From: Inia geoffrensis
Taxonomy: Eukaryota; Chordata; Mammalia; Artiodactyla; Iniidae
Assembly (NCBI GenBank): GCA_036417435.1
Contig: CM070901.1
Coordinates: 10,762,001 to 10,826,000 of the forward strand
DNA: 64,000 nucleotides
Direction: 5' to 3'
The notes beneath the pieces were generated by a model. It ran no database searches. It saw only the letters and a list, made by a program, of their open reading frames with translations, and was not told the origin of the DNA. A program made the position numbers and the translations under genes. Positions 25,150 through 36,244 of the stretch are shown piece by piece; position 1 is the first letter of the stretch, and each line of letters begins with the position of its first letter.

Positions 25150-26041
25150 TGTGAATGTGGTTTTCGTTCCACAGGCTGCAGAATTGTAATTCTTCTTTCT
25201 TCTGCTGTCTGCTCTCTGGTGGATGGGGCTATCTAGGAAGTTTGTGCAAGTTTCCTGATGGGGGGGGGACTGGTGGTGGGTAGAGCTTTGAGTTGCTCTG
25301 ATGGGGAAAGCTCAGTAAAACTTTAATCAGCTTGTCTGCTGATGGGTGGAGCTGGGTTCCCTCCCTGTTGGTTGTTTGGCCTGAGGTGACCCAGCACTGG
25401 AGCCTACCCAGCTCTTTGGTGGGGCTAATAGCAGACTCTGGCAGGGCTCACGCCAAGGAGTACTTCCCAGAACTTTTGCTGCCAGTGTCCTTGTCCCCAC
25501 GGTGAGCCACAGCCACCCACCACCTCTGCAGGAGACCCTCCAACACTAGCAGGTAGGTCTGGTTCAGTCTCCTGTGGGGTCACTGCTCCTTCCCCTGGGT
25601 CCTGATGCACACACTACTTTGTGTGTGCCCTCCAAGAGTGGAATCTCTGTTTCCCCCAGTCCTGTCAAATCCTGCAATCAAATCCTGCTAGGCTTTGAAG
25701 TCTGATTCTCTGAGAATTCCTCCTCCCATTGCCAGATCCCCAGTTTAGGAAGCCCGACGTGGGGCTCAAAACCTTCACTCTAGTGTTGGACTTCTGTGAT
25801 ATAAGTGTTCTCCAGTTTGTGAGTCACCTACCCAGCAGTTACGGGATTTGATTTTATTGTGGTTGCACCCCTCCTACCATCTCACTGCGGCTTCTCCTTT
25901 GTCTTTGGATGTGGGGTATCTTTTTTGGTGAGTTCCAGTGTCTTCCTGTTGATAATTGTTCCACAGTTAGTTGTGATTCTGATGCTCTTGCCAGAGGGAG
26001 TGAGCGCATGTCCTTCTACTCCACCACCTTGAACCAGTCTC
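25150..26041 (-). promoter_or_regulatory. L1 5' UTR / internal promoter region
   Basis: A GC-richer block upstream of ORF1 that contains the conserved phrases 'tctggtggatggggctatct', 'ctgatgggtggagctgggtt' and 'acgccaaggagtacttcc'. In this L1 group the 5' UTR carries the RNA polymerase II promoter. A run of nine G lies near 25.26 kb. The 61-residue frame found inside it is not a gene. Confidence 0.75.
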
Positions 26042-26055
26042 AAAAATGCAGTGAT

Positions 26056-26490
26056 GTTTAAGTGACAGACTCAACAATAGGGTTTCCTACTGATAAGGTT
26101 AAAGAGCAGACAATATTATCTGGTTCCCACTAAATTACAATTTTCTAACAATACTACTGCTACTAACACATTAGTACACAGGTACTATTATAATTTAGCA
26201 TTCATTGTGCTTATTCTAAAAGTTATGTAGTATTAATTCTTTATGGGTCCAGTTTCTCTCCTCTCCCATCAGTTGTACCCATTAGAACCAGATCTATCTC
26301 CATAGGCGGCAGTATTTGGTCATAGTTATGATATCATACAAAACACTTCTTTGAATTTCAAATCCCTGTAGGAAAAAAGGTAACATGAGATGTCAAGCTT
26401 TCTAATTCTTCCATTCCTCATCCCCACACAAAATAGACTAATATCCCATTGTTACCTTTTACTTGTTCTATGTTCTAGCTCTTTACATAA
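26056..26490. other. Unassigned sequence between L1 and SINE
   Basis: No gene or repeat recognised. Confidence 0.4.
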
Positions 26491-26506
26491 CTTTTTCTGC
26501 CTTAAC

Positions 26507-26713
26507 TTTTTTTTTTTTTTGTGCGGTACACGGGCCTCTCACTGTTGTGGCCTCTCCGGTTGCGGGGCACAGGCTCTGGACACGCAGGCTCAGTGGCCAT
26601 GGCTCACAGGCCCAGCCGCTCTGCGGCATGTGGGATCTTCCCAGACCAGGGCACGAACCCGTGTCCCCTGCATTGGCAGGCGGACTCTCAACCACTGCGC
26701 CACCAGGGAAGCC
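26507..26713 (-). mobile_element. CHR-type SINE (tRNA-Glu-derived)
   Basis: The element reads from 'cacgggcctctcactgttg' to the terminal 'ccaccagggaagccc' in reverse orientation, with its A-tail as poly-T on the left. It is flanked by 'ctgccttaac' at 26497-26506 and 'ctgtcttaac' at 26714-26723, a 10-bp target-site duplication with one mismatch. Frames running through it on both strands are artefacts of its GC-rich body. Many CpG sites survive, so it is fairly young. Confidence 0.95.
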
Positions 26714-26939
26714 CTGTCTTAACATATTTTTGTCAATTATTCTCCTTTCAAATGACTACCTTTCTGCATCATGTCTTCATATACAAATATCACCCAACTT
26801 TCAGAGAAAAATACACCAATCTCTTCATAATGTTCTTGTTGATTCTGTAAGAAAACAAGGCTTTTTCATCTTCAAAACTCCTCGGATATTTATTCAGTGT
26901 TTCTCTTACAACACTTGCCACATTCTACCCAGTTTTCAG

Positions 26940-27090
26940 AATTTGTCCCCCAAATAATCTTTCCCATTAGACAAATGTGATGTATATTGTGAGCATTTAA
27001 CTTCATGTTTTTGTACTTTCTAGTTCCCAGTACATTGTACATAAAATTTCTTTATAAATGTTTGTTGAATAAAGGCATAGAAATATAAAC
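26940..27090 (+). mobile_element. L2-type 3' end
   Basis: 'ctagttcccagtacattgta' followed by 'ttataaatgtttgttgaata' matches the sense-strand L2 3' tail. The upstream part is too diverged to delimit. Confidence 0.55.
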
Positions 27091-27099
27091 ACATTCAAA

Positions 27100-27510
27100 T
27101 AATGAGAAAGTGTTATGACACATAAGCCTTAACCTTTTCTCAGTTACCTTTTAATTATACTGGTGTATCCCTGTTGAACTAAAAAAAAAAACTTCAGCAT
27201 ATCTAAATTTAGCCAAGTATTTCTTGGCTCACGGAAGGCTCATCAGGTCCCCTTAGGGATGTTTCAGTTTCAGGTAACACAGTACCACAATAAACCTTCC
27301 ATAAAACTCAGCAGAGCTGCTTAGAGAGACTCAGAGCTGTCATGCCAGGATCCAGCTCTGAGCAGAATGACCAGCAGCTTTCTAAGCAAAATGCTTTAGC
27401 ACAGAAGTGTAGCAACTTTTCTTGGAGAATAAGCAAATGCAGCTCTCATTTTCTTCTAGTACTTATTTCCTATGCTTAATATTTCAGATAATAATTGACA
27501 GCACCACTTT
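27100..27510. other. Unassigned sequence
   Basis: No gene or repeat recognised. The stretch around 27.22-27.42 kb is less AT-rich than average and carries no frame of note. Confidence 0.35.
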
Positions 27511-27514
27511 TCTG

Positions 27515-27630
27515 TCTTTACCACTCTATTGTAAACTTCTTAAAAGGGTCTGTGTATTTGTATCTGTATCATTGATCCTGAGCACATGGTAGGTTCTCAA
27601 AAATATAAATTGAATACATGAATACTCTAG
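27515..27630 (+). mobile_element. L2-type 3' end
   Basis: 'tattgtaaacttcttaaaag', then 'gtatttgtatctgtatcatt', 'tgagcacatggtaggttctc' and 'aaatataaattgaatacatg' reproduce the L2 3' terminal pattern on the sense strand. Confidence 0.7.
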
Positions 27631-27828
27631 CAGAATACATTGAAGAAAAATGCAACTTCACAAATGCCACCCTACATGGGTCTGACTAGTAGCTGGAATT
27701 TATAGAAGTAGAGTGGTTGAAGGCCAAAAAAAAAAAATTGTTCAAGGGATCAGCAAATTCAGTATAAAAATTAAGAGGTAAGATAAATCATTAGTTCAGA
27801 ACACACAAGAGAATCCCCATATGAGGAT

Positions 27829-27902
27829 AAGAAAAGAGAGAGAGAGAGAGAGAGAAGGGGACAGAGAAAGAGAGAGAGGGACAGGAAGAAAGAGGGAGAG
27901 GA
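27829..27902. repeat. (AG)n purine-rich simple repeat
   Basis: An uninterrupted purine run of 33 bases, mainly AG units, is followed by two further purine runs broken by single C residues. Confidence 0.95.
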
Positions 27903-30190
27903 CCCAAACAATTTCAAAACCAGTACATTTTTTCTTAATTTGATGTGGATAAAGCCTTCACTGATTCTTATTGAAGAATGACTTAGTTATTATTTGAAGG
28001 AATTGTATAGCATATACAGATTGCTAGAAACATTGATCAGTAATAACTATTGAACTAATAGTAAATTAAGCAATTTTTATTTTGATTTAAAGATTCTCTT
28101 GGGAATTGTGTGGAGATTTCCAATGAAGGTGGACTGTAAATCATATGTGATGGCAAAATTTTGCTGCCTTATTTTATATTCTTATTATACAAGGCCCATT
28201 GTTTCTTTACGTGACATAAATTATTTCATCTTTATTGTTTGAGACTTGACCTGAATGTCCATAAATCTGCACCATTTAGAATTCTGCTTTATAAATGTTT
28301 AAATTATCCATATATCTCAGACTTTATGTTTGGCTTTTACTGAAAATTAATTAATTAATTAGGTAATTAAAATTAAATAAATCTAAGGGAAAATTAAGTG
28401 TGGCATTATGAAAATCAGCATGCACCATTAATTCATTGTCTACTTGGCTTATAAATTTCTCCAAAAATAACCTTTATTTTCTAGTCTTCATGAGTCTAGG
28501 AGGTATATTCTATATCATAGCCATACTTCTGTATTATTAGGATTTAGAATTCAAATATATCTGTGTTATTTCTACATGGAAGTAGATCATAAATTTTTAA
28601 ATATGCTAATATTTGAACTCAAAACTAAATGCATATTCTAAGACTCAAAATAAATACCTAAAGGAGATAGAAAATAAAAGTGGTTTCTGATGATTCAAGG
28701 CAGTAAGCCATCTAGTATGGAGAGTGAAAGATGAATGGTCAATAACACACAAGGAGATGAATAAAGGACGCATATAAGCTTACACATATCACTTAGTGTA
28801 TCACCTAGAGGTTCTTTCATCTGCAAAAATCATTAACTTGCCCATTTAATCGTCATGGAAATAAACAGGAGTGTTGTTTGTTTATTTTTGAGTAATAGAA
28901 AGCTGAGGATATGTGTTCTTGCCAGTGGCTTAAAATTGTGAGAACCAACTTTTCTGTGATTCTCTCACCTTCTCTTTATGATAGCAAATGATTGCTAAAT
29001 TTCCAAGTATTATTAACATGTTCAATGCAGGAGGAAGTGTTAAGGTACAGAGCCAGCTTAATGAGACACCTCCTACAAGGTCAAAATTTTTAAATGGCCT
29101 TTCACAAACCCATGATCAGAGTTGAATTTCTTAGTAATGGGTCTGGGGAAAATACTTCTACTCAAATTCACATATAATAGAAGCATTGTACATTTTTAAG
29201 TGGGTGAATTATATGGCATGTGAACTCAGTAGAGCTCTTACAAAAAAATAATGAAGAACTCTATGAACTCTTATGTAGACATTTTCATGCTATATCATTA
29301 AGAGAACAAAAAATGGCACCTTTTTTTTTGCTTTGTATATATTATAATATGCTATATTTGATTAAGAAAGAAGAGGAAATAAGAATGCACAGATTTTTTT
29401 TGAAACCCAGAAGTATATAACAGAAATTAAGGAAAGCAAATACCTATAGGAGTTGAGTGGGAATTGGGTATAAGAATGGGAAAGAAATTGGGAATACTCT
29501 CAGTAAACCATATTCATAGATTTTAACTGCAATTAATATAACCAAGATAAGAAATGTAATACAAATGAATAGAAATAGAAATTAGGAAACCTAATATCTT
29601 TTGATATCATTACCCCACATACAAATGAATAATAAGAGCATTATTCCAAGTAAATTTTGACCACACTACTCTTATAACTGAAAAGTTGTATTGAGTTTTA
29701 TTAATAGTTTTGTCTGTGGGAGTGATGTCATTTTATCTGCAATGTAAGAGATTCAGTATATGAGTAAGTATCAGTATATTATTGTTGTTGAGAATCAATC
29801 TTTTAACTGTGAGTTAATATGAATGATAATACAGAATGAAAAGAAACACAGCGATGCTTAATTGGATTTGGAAGCTCATGATTTAAGGTATTTTCTGAGA
29901 TATATCCCCTGAGAAATTCTAGTATCAGTGACACCTCAGTTTTTCCAATAGCAATATGGACACTTAGTCTATGTACCCTTTTCCACAGAAAAAGAATCAT
30001 ATATCCTTGGAAAACAGATGATTCCTAGACTGGGCTAAGAAATCTCAAGGTAATTTTGGAGTCAGAAAATGATAAAGTGCTAAAAATATATTCAGACAAA
30101 GGAGAAAGCTGGAGGAGTGCTCACTAGCCAAATGTGCAACAGGTTGAACATCATCATGAATAGAATGGATTATAAAGCACTGACTAAAAA
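27903..30190. other. Unassigned AT-rich sequence with a possible MIR
   Basis: No gene recognised. Around 28.84-28.99 kb 'catttaatcgtcatggaaat' and 'aaagctgaggatatg' weakly resemble a reversed MIR. Frames of 65-66 residues at 29.2-29.4 kb and 29.8-30.0 kb lack similarity. Confidence 0.35.
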
Positions 30191-30194
30191 AACA

Positions 30195-31615
30195 GTTTCT
30201 GAGTTCTTAAAGTATTTTTTATAGACTATTTTTCAGAGCAGTTTCAGGTCCACAGCAAAATTGAGTGGATAGTATAAAGGGCTCCATGTGCCCCCTATTC
30301 AGCCCTCACTTCCCCCACCCCACAACCTCTCTGTCACATCCCACACCAGAGTGGAACATGTTATATCAATGAACAAACAAACATTGCCACATTATTATCA
30401 CCCCAAATCCATAGGGCACACTTTGACAAATGTATAATGACATATACCCACTATTATAGTATCATGCAGAATAGTGTCGCTGCTGAAGAGTCCTCTGTGC
30501 TCCACCTATTCACCAATGCCCAACCCCTGGCAAATATTGACTTTTTTTTTTTTTTTTTTTTTTTTTACTGTCTCTATACTTTCAGTTTTCCCAGAATACC
30601 ATATAGTTGGAATCATATAGTATGTAGGCTTTTAGACTGGCTTCTTTCACTTACTAATACACAGTTAAGTTTCATTCATGTATTTTGTGGCTTGATAGTC
30701 CATCTTTAATTAGTAATGAATAATATTCCATTATCTGGATTTAGATAATGGGGTATCTGGATGTAGTACAGTTTATTTATCCACTCACCTAACTGAAAGG
30801 ACATTTTGGTTGCTTCCAAGTTTGGCAATTATGAATAAAGTTTTGGCTGCTCTAAATATCTGTGTGCGGGTTTTTGTGTAGACATACGTTTTCAATTTAC
30901 TAACTTGGGTAAATACTGAAGATAGCAGTGAGTGGATCCCATGGTAAGAATGTACTTCGTTTTATAAGAAACCACCAAACTGTCTTCCAGAGTGGCTGTA
31001 CCATTTTGCCTTCCCACCAGCATTTGGTGGTGTGAATGTTCTAAATTTCAGATATTTCAATAGATGTAGAGCAGTATATCATTGTTATAATTTGCAAGTT
31101 CCCAGTGATATATGATGCCCAGCATTTTTTATATGCTTCCTTTACATCTCTGTATCTTCTTGGTGAGCTGGCTGTTAGGATCTTGTGCTTTTCCAGTTGG
31201 ATTATTTGTTCTTATCTGGTTGAGTTGTAAGATTGTTTTACATGTATTCTGGCTGAGAGTCCTTTTTCACATATGCATTTTGCAAATGTCTTCTTCTAGT
31301 CTGTGGTTTGTCTTATTTTCCTGATAATATCTTTGCGGAGCAGAAATTTTTAATTTTAAGGAAATTTAACTTATTCAGCTCTGTTTCATGGAATGATTCA
31401 AAGATCAATTTACTATATTTGTGTGGATCTATTTCTGGGCTTTCTATTCTTTTCCATTGACCTATTTGTCTGTTCTTTCACCAATACCACACTACCTTGA
31501 TTAATGTAGATTTAAGTCTTGAAGTCAGGTATATTGATTTTTCAACTTTGTTATATTAAATTGTTGCCTCTTGCTTTTATATTTATAGGTTGATTCTTTG
31601 CCTAACATTATAACA
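30195..31615 (-). mobile_element. Old L1 (L1ME/L1M4 type), ORF2 and 3' end
   Basis: In reverse this is an L1ME-like 3' UTR ('tttcagagcagtttcaggtcc', 'acaaatgtataatgacatat', given as short pieces) leading into the C-terminal part of ORF2 ('tccatatagttgg...', 'ttctgggctttctattc', 'gaagtcaggtatattgat'). No long frame survives. The divergence is much greater than for the L1 at 20.2-26.0 kb. Confidence 0.8.
30541..30566. repeat. (T)n homopolymer of about 26
   Basis: Expanded T-run within the old L1 3' UTR, where the family consensus has only a short T-rich word. Its length in the assembly may be unreliable. Confidence 0.9.
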
Positions 31616-31869
31616 AATATTATAATATATAATGTTATCCAGAAGATTGCTATAATGAACATTTCTAACTTTTTTACAATTTTTTACAATTTTTTTTCCA
31701 TTTCTTATTCCAAACAGCACATTTTCCTGAGTAGAAATGACCATTCCTCCATTTATAAGTCTTAGTGGTACTGTCAGAGGTTAGAGGAGTGATTGAAAAG
31801 ATATCTAAATATCTTTTCTATGAATAGAACTACATAAGAATGAATAAAGGAAACTCAAACCAAAATATG

Positions 31870-32090
31870 GGGGCTTCCCTGGTGGCGCAGTGGTTGAGGG
31901 TCCGCCTGCCGATGCAGGGGACACGGGTTCATGCCCCGGTCCGGGAAGATCCCACATGCCGCGGAACGGCTGCGCCCCTGAGCCATGGCCGCTGGGCCTG
32001 CGCGTCCGGAGTCTGTGCTCCGCACTCCGCAACGGGAGAGGCCAGAACAGTGAGAGGCCCGCGTACCGCCAAAAAAAAAAAACAAAAAAC
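31870..32090 (+). mobile_element. CHR-type SINE, young copy
   Basis: A complete element from 'gggcttccctggtggcgc' to an A-rich tail. Pol III promoter boxes are visible: an A box 'tggcgcagtgg' at 31883-31893 that fits TRGYNNARNGG, and a B box 'ggttcatgccc' at 31926-31936 that differs from GGTTCRANNCC at one position. Target-site duplications are 'ccaaaatatg' at 31860-31869 and 'ccaaaatgtg' at 32091-32100. Many CpG sites survive, suggesting recent insertion. Frames across it on both strands are not genes. Confidence 0.96.
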
Positions 32091-32100
32091 CCAAAATGTG

Positions 32101-33345
32101 TTGAAAACCTTGCATTCTAGTGATGATATTTCAAAAAATATGTCCACTGTCTACTCAACTGAGATGGTATTGTTCTCATTCTATTTCCAGGCCTACTTTT
32201 CCTGCCTCTTGACCATTTTAATAATTGTTAGTTTTACTTAGTCAAATAGAGTCATTTACTCTTACTTTCCTTAGACATTCCTGATAGAATAAATGTAAAT
32301 GTATCTTATGAATTTGATATGCATTTATAAGTTAAAAAACAAAATGGAACATTTAATATATTTGAAATTGCCTTTATGCTAACTGATAATTCATGCCCTA
32401 TGCCAATATATATGTTGGATTTTCAGATTTTTTCTTATACGTTTCTTAATATTTAAGCTCATTGAAAAGACGTTTTTTCTTCCAATCCTATTTTTCTTTT
32501 AAATAATGGGGTAATTGGGCTTGTAGCATAGTAGCTAAGATATTTTATTCAAAAACAAGTACACTAGGAATACAAATTCTGATTTCCACTTAACAGGAAT
32601 GAATTTGCTATTTCTAAGGTTTTAAAATATAGCTAAATATAGTAAATGTTTGATATGAATTGAATCCTCAGAATTTGTCAGAGTTGAATAGTCACAGCCC
32701 AGATGATAAATGACTAAAGAACTTTTTAATAGGGCAAAGATAAAAGGAGAACTTAAAGCTGTTAGCGAAACAGTGAACCATTTTTAACATGTACCTGGAC
32801 TATATTTGTTAATGGACTAAGGAAAAGACCTAAATATATCAAGTAAATGCTGTAATTATCTATTATTTGTATTATTAGCATCTGGGGACATTTATTTATG
32901 GGTAACAGAAGATATCATCAGGATCTAAATTTGATACTATGTGTTTTTTCATCACAATGTTGAAGATAAAACAATATTAGCTGGTATAAAATTTATTTAA
33001 ATACAAGTATCTACCGCAACAATGAGGAATTGTAGGACCAACATCTAGAAGAAACAGAAAGCATAAATATGTAGGTTATTTTGGGGTCCTCCTCTCCCCT
33101 ATTGAGGATTACTCTGAATCTCTTAGATGCTGCTGGGAAGCTGAGGAATGAGAGGAATTCTGATAGACTCATAAGGCTGTAGGAGACAAGAGTTGGAGTT
33201 CAGGGCTTGCAGAGGAGAAGCATCTCTGATAAACAAAGCAGATTTTAGAATGGGATCCCAAAGAGACACACCTTATAATCATCTCAAACCTTGACTGCAT
33301 ACATCTCAAGCCTTGTGGGATGCCTTGTACCTCTTCTACGACTAT
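32101..33345. other. Unassigned AT-rich sequence
   Basis: No gene or recognised repeat. The segment around 33.0-33.25 kb is less AT-rich but shows no coding pattern. Confidence 0.4.
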
Positions 33346-33430
33346 TTTTAATTGTGTTGTCCAATATGGTAGCCACTAGCTACACATGGCTGTTTAAATT
33401 ATCTCAAATAAAATATGTATCCCTTTCTGA
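33345..33430 (+). mobile_element. MER5-like DNA transposon fragment (hAT-Charlie)
   Basis: 'tgtccaatatggtagccact' followed by 'agctacacatggctgtttaa' is the terminal half of MER5A, a non-autonomous hAT element. The other terminal repeat is not visible, so the copy is truncated. Confidence 0.75.
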
Positions 33431-34955
33431 AACTTTAGAATTTGAAAATGTAGAGTCTAAACTTATTGCTCATGTTTTTTTTATTGTCATTAGAAATATC
33501 AGATCATTCTAAACAAAGCCCAGTAGTTGATTTTTACAGCTGGCACTTACTTTCTTAGAATTCTGTCATGTCCTCAGAATGTCACAGAAAATTCCAATTA
33601 TTCTTCCCTGAAAGAGGCTGGTATTGTCTCTATTAGATTATCCTTAACTGCAAGAATGAATGGTTTGCTTCACAAAGCATTGCTTTTACCTGTTGTCCTT
33701 TTTCTTTTCCAGGATGTCATCCATGATACCATAACTACATTTACATTTCGTGTCTCCCTGGACTCCTCTTGGCTGTGACAGTTGCATCTGACTTTTGCAG
33801 GAGCCATAGAGGTAAATTGAAAAGGGATTTGATAGAGAGTCCAGGTCTGCATCCTTTAAATCTTTGATGGTGTCTCTAAACTCTACAAATCTTCCCAGGG
33901 TATGCTACTGCTTTGGATTTATCATCTTCATCAAGGATTTGGGGACATTTAAGAGATTTCCACTTGGGCCTTCCTGTCATATGGGTGCATCCTTTCTTTA
34001 AGTCAAATCCTTAGAGAATTTGTTCCTGCCCTTACTTTATCTGATCATTAACCAAATATATTCTCACATTTTTTCCTACTTAAAAAATGGATTAGAAAAT
34101 TGTCGATGCTTTAATACTGTTGGAAACATAGAAATTGTAGTTACATATTTAATCAGGGAAAATAATACTGTAAAGGAGAAAGACATTAACTTTTTTCACA
34201 ACTTGTTCCCTATATTTTGTTCCTATCCTATAGTAGATTACACCGAAGCATAAATAAATCTTTCATGAAGAATAAGCTAACTATGCACACAAAACAATGT
34301 GATTAGATCAGCACTTAAACTATTAATGCATGTAATAATAATACTAAAGTTTTCTTTAAAAAGGATAATCAGTGTTCTAAGTTTGGGCAAAAACAAGTTA
34401 AATCAATTTACAGTGGTTTGTTTATCTCAGAAAATTCCATAATATTTAATATAAGAATGTAATATAATAATTATATGTGTGTGTGTGTGTGTGTGTGTGC
34501 ATGTGTGTGTGTGTATACAAGTGTGTCCAAGTTGGGCATATGTTAGGCAAAATCTTTTAAAATTTCTTGAAAGTAATACTTGCTTTAGTGTTAATTCAAA
34601 ACACATTCTTTTATAATCATTGAATTTAAAAAATACTTTGGGGTTTAGTGCTTGTTTTTAGGTATGCTCATTTAAATAGGTCTCAAAATGAATATTAGTA
34701 CCTTCAAATATGTGAGAATTGCTTTAAATTTTTTCACTGTATTCTAAATTTCTATATATGATGAAATCTAGTTTAGTTTTGCTGTACTTAATTTAGCCTA
34801 TAAATAACATCTTATATTTGATAATTGTTTTTACCACTTTATTTATTAAAGTTATTTTTTAATCAGAAATCACTGAAATCAGCAACTATGATAGATCTCA
34901 CAGGGTTAAGAATGAGTCTCTATGTATTATTGATCCAAAATTTTGTAGAGTAATT
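33431..34955. other. Unassigned AT-rich sequence
   Basis: No gene recognised. Frames of 60-83 residues between 33.5 and 34.25 kb overlap on opposite strands and lack similarity. A GT microsatellite lies within. Confidence 0.4.
34476..34514. repeat. (TG)n microsatellite
   Basis: About 18 TG units interrupted once by 'ca'. Confidence 0.95.
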
Positions 34956-34969
34956 TATAAATGTTTATT

Positions 34970-35180
34970 ATTATTATTATTATTTTTTTTTTGCGGCACG
35001 CGGGCCTCTCACTGTTGTGGCCTCTCCTGTTGTGGAGCACAGCCTCCGGACGCGCCGGCTCAGCAGCCATGGCTCACGGGCCCAGCCGCTTTGTGGCATG
35101 TGGGATCCTCCCGGACCGGGGCACGAACCCGTGTCCCCTGCAGGCAGACTCTCAACCACTGTGCCACCAGGGAAGCCCAA
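34970..35180 (-). mobile_element. CHR-type SINE with internal deletion
   Basis: Reverse orientation, with the tail marked by (TTA)n and T10 on the left. Target-site duplication 'aaatgtttatt' occurs at 34959-34969 and 35181-35191, an exact 11-bp match. The tRNA-like head lacks about six bases (the 'atcggc' before 'aggc' in relatives) next to the B box. This distinguishes it from the other copies in the window. Confidence 0.95.
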
Positions 35181-35191
35181 AAATGTTTATT

Positions 35192-36240
35192 GTTTTAATA
35201 ACAGATGACAGATATTTAGTACATTTACTGAGTCAAGTCTACTTAGGGAACCCAAGGAATGTAAAGCATAATTTTTAAGCACCACCATTATAATATTATT
35301 AATTCTTATTTATGTTATATTTATTATTATTAATGTTGGTAATTGTGTTAGGAAGACCTCTTCGACAATCTAATAAGTGGTTAAATTAATTAGGTTAGAA
35401 AGTGAACCCCATTTAACATCCCCTCCCTCAAAATGAATAATTACATAAATAAATGAATAAAATCATATTTTATCATACCTACAGAATTTAGCATTTGATT
35501 TCAAGGTGTTGGCACATTCCTCTGAAGACCAATCTTGGACCTCAGTTTAATTTTGAAAATATATCGGAAGAATGGCTTAGACATAGGAAAATAACATTCT
35601 TTGGATACAAAATAGACATGTTAGTACTCCATGTAATATACATATTTTTTTCGTTATTTTAAGTTTAGATCATTAGAAACCTCGATATTTTAAGACTTCT
35701 CATTCACAAGTACATTCAAAATCAATTATTGAATAAATGTTCCAGAATATTCACAGGATGGGGACTCCTTAGTAACGTAGAAAGAAGTGATATCTTTGTC
35801 AGTAGAGTTGATAATCTAACGGCTCATGCAACCAGCCAGACTATAGATTTTAACTGTGATTTCAGTTAAGTATTAAGCATTTCCCTCATAGTCATAACAA
35901 TGATCACAAAGTAACATTTGCAGATTTCCTATGAATTATTTAACATATAACGATTTTTAAAAGGGGCTCTTAGTTCATTTCAACACAAAGATACCTGTTA
36001 GCTCTCTAGCTTTTCTTCTCTTAGTTTTGTGTTTCCCAAGTGCCCAAATTAGAATTTTTACAATACACATAGTAGCATGATGTAATAATCAGATAAGCTT
36101 ACAAATTTCTGTTCCACCACAAATTGCCAGGTACAGATTAGACCTGGATTTATGAAAGACTAAATGTACACTTCACAATTTTGCTTCAAAGAGATTCACT
36201 CACTTAAAGTAGTTAGAGTGAAGCAAAAAGTCAAGACAGT
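35192..36240. other. Unassigned AT-rich sequence
   Basis: No gene or recognised repeat. Confidence 0.4.
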
Positions 36241-36244
36241 GTTA

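Larger units (their letters stand above)
20199..26041 (-). mobile_element. Nearly full-length L1 retrotransposon
   Basis: About 5.8 kb in reverse orientation: T-rich 3' tail and 3' UTR (to about 20.51 kb), ORF2 (about 20.51-24.18 kb), a short inter-ORF segment, ORF1 (24.24-25.14 kb) and a GC-rich 5' UTR (about 25.14-26.04 kb). It is probably bounded by a target-site duplication: 'aaaaatcagtaat' at 20185-20197 and 'aaaaatgcagtgat' at 26042-26055, differing by one inserted G and one substitution. The match to the young cetartiodactyl L1 layout is co-linear throughout. Both ORFs are broken, so it is immobile, though its internal promoter region is largely preserved. Confidence 0.93.

Noticed and set aside
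26463..26957. A 164-residue plus-strand open frame
   Set aside because: Most of it translates the CHR SINE in antisense. The same pattern of GC-rich frames recurs in every CHR copy in the window.
31805..32241. Several frames of 72-133 residues on both strands
   Set aside because: They are read through the CHR SINE at 31.87-32.09 kb and share its translated words with other copies.
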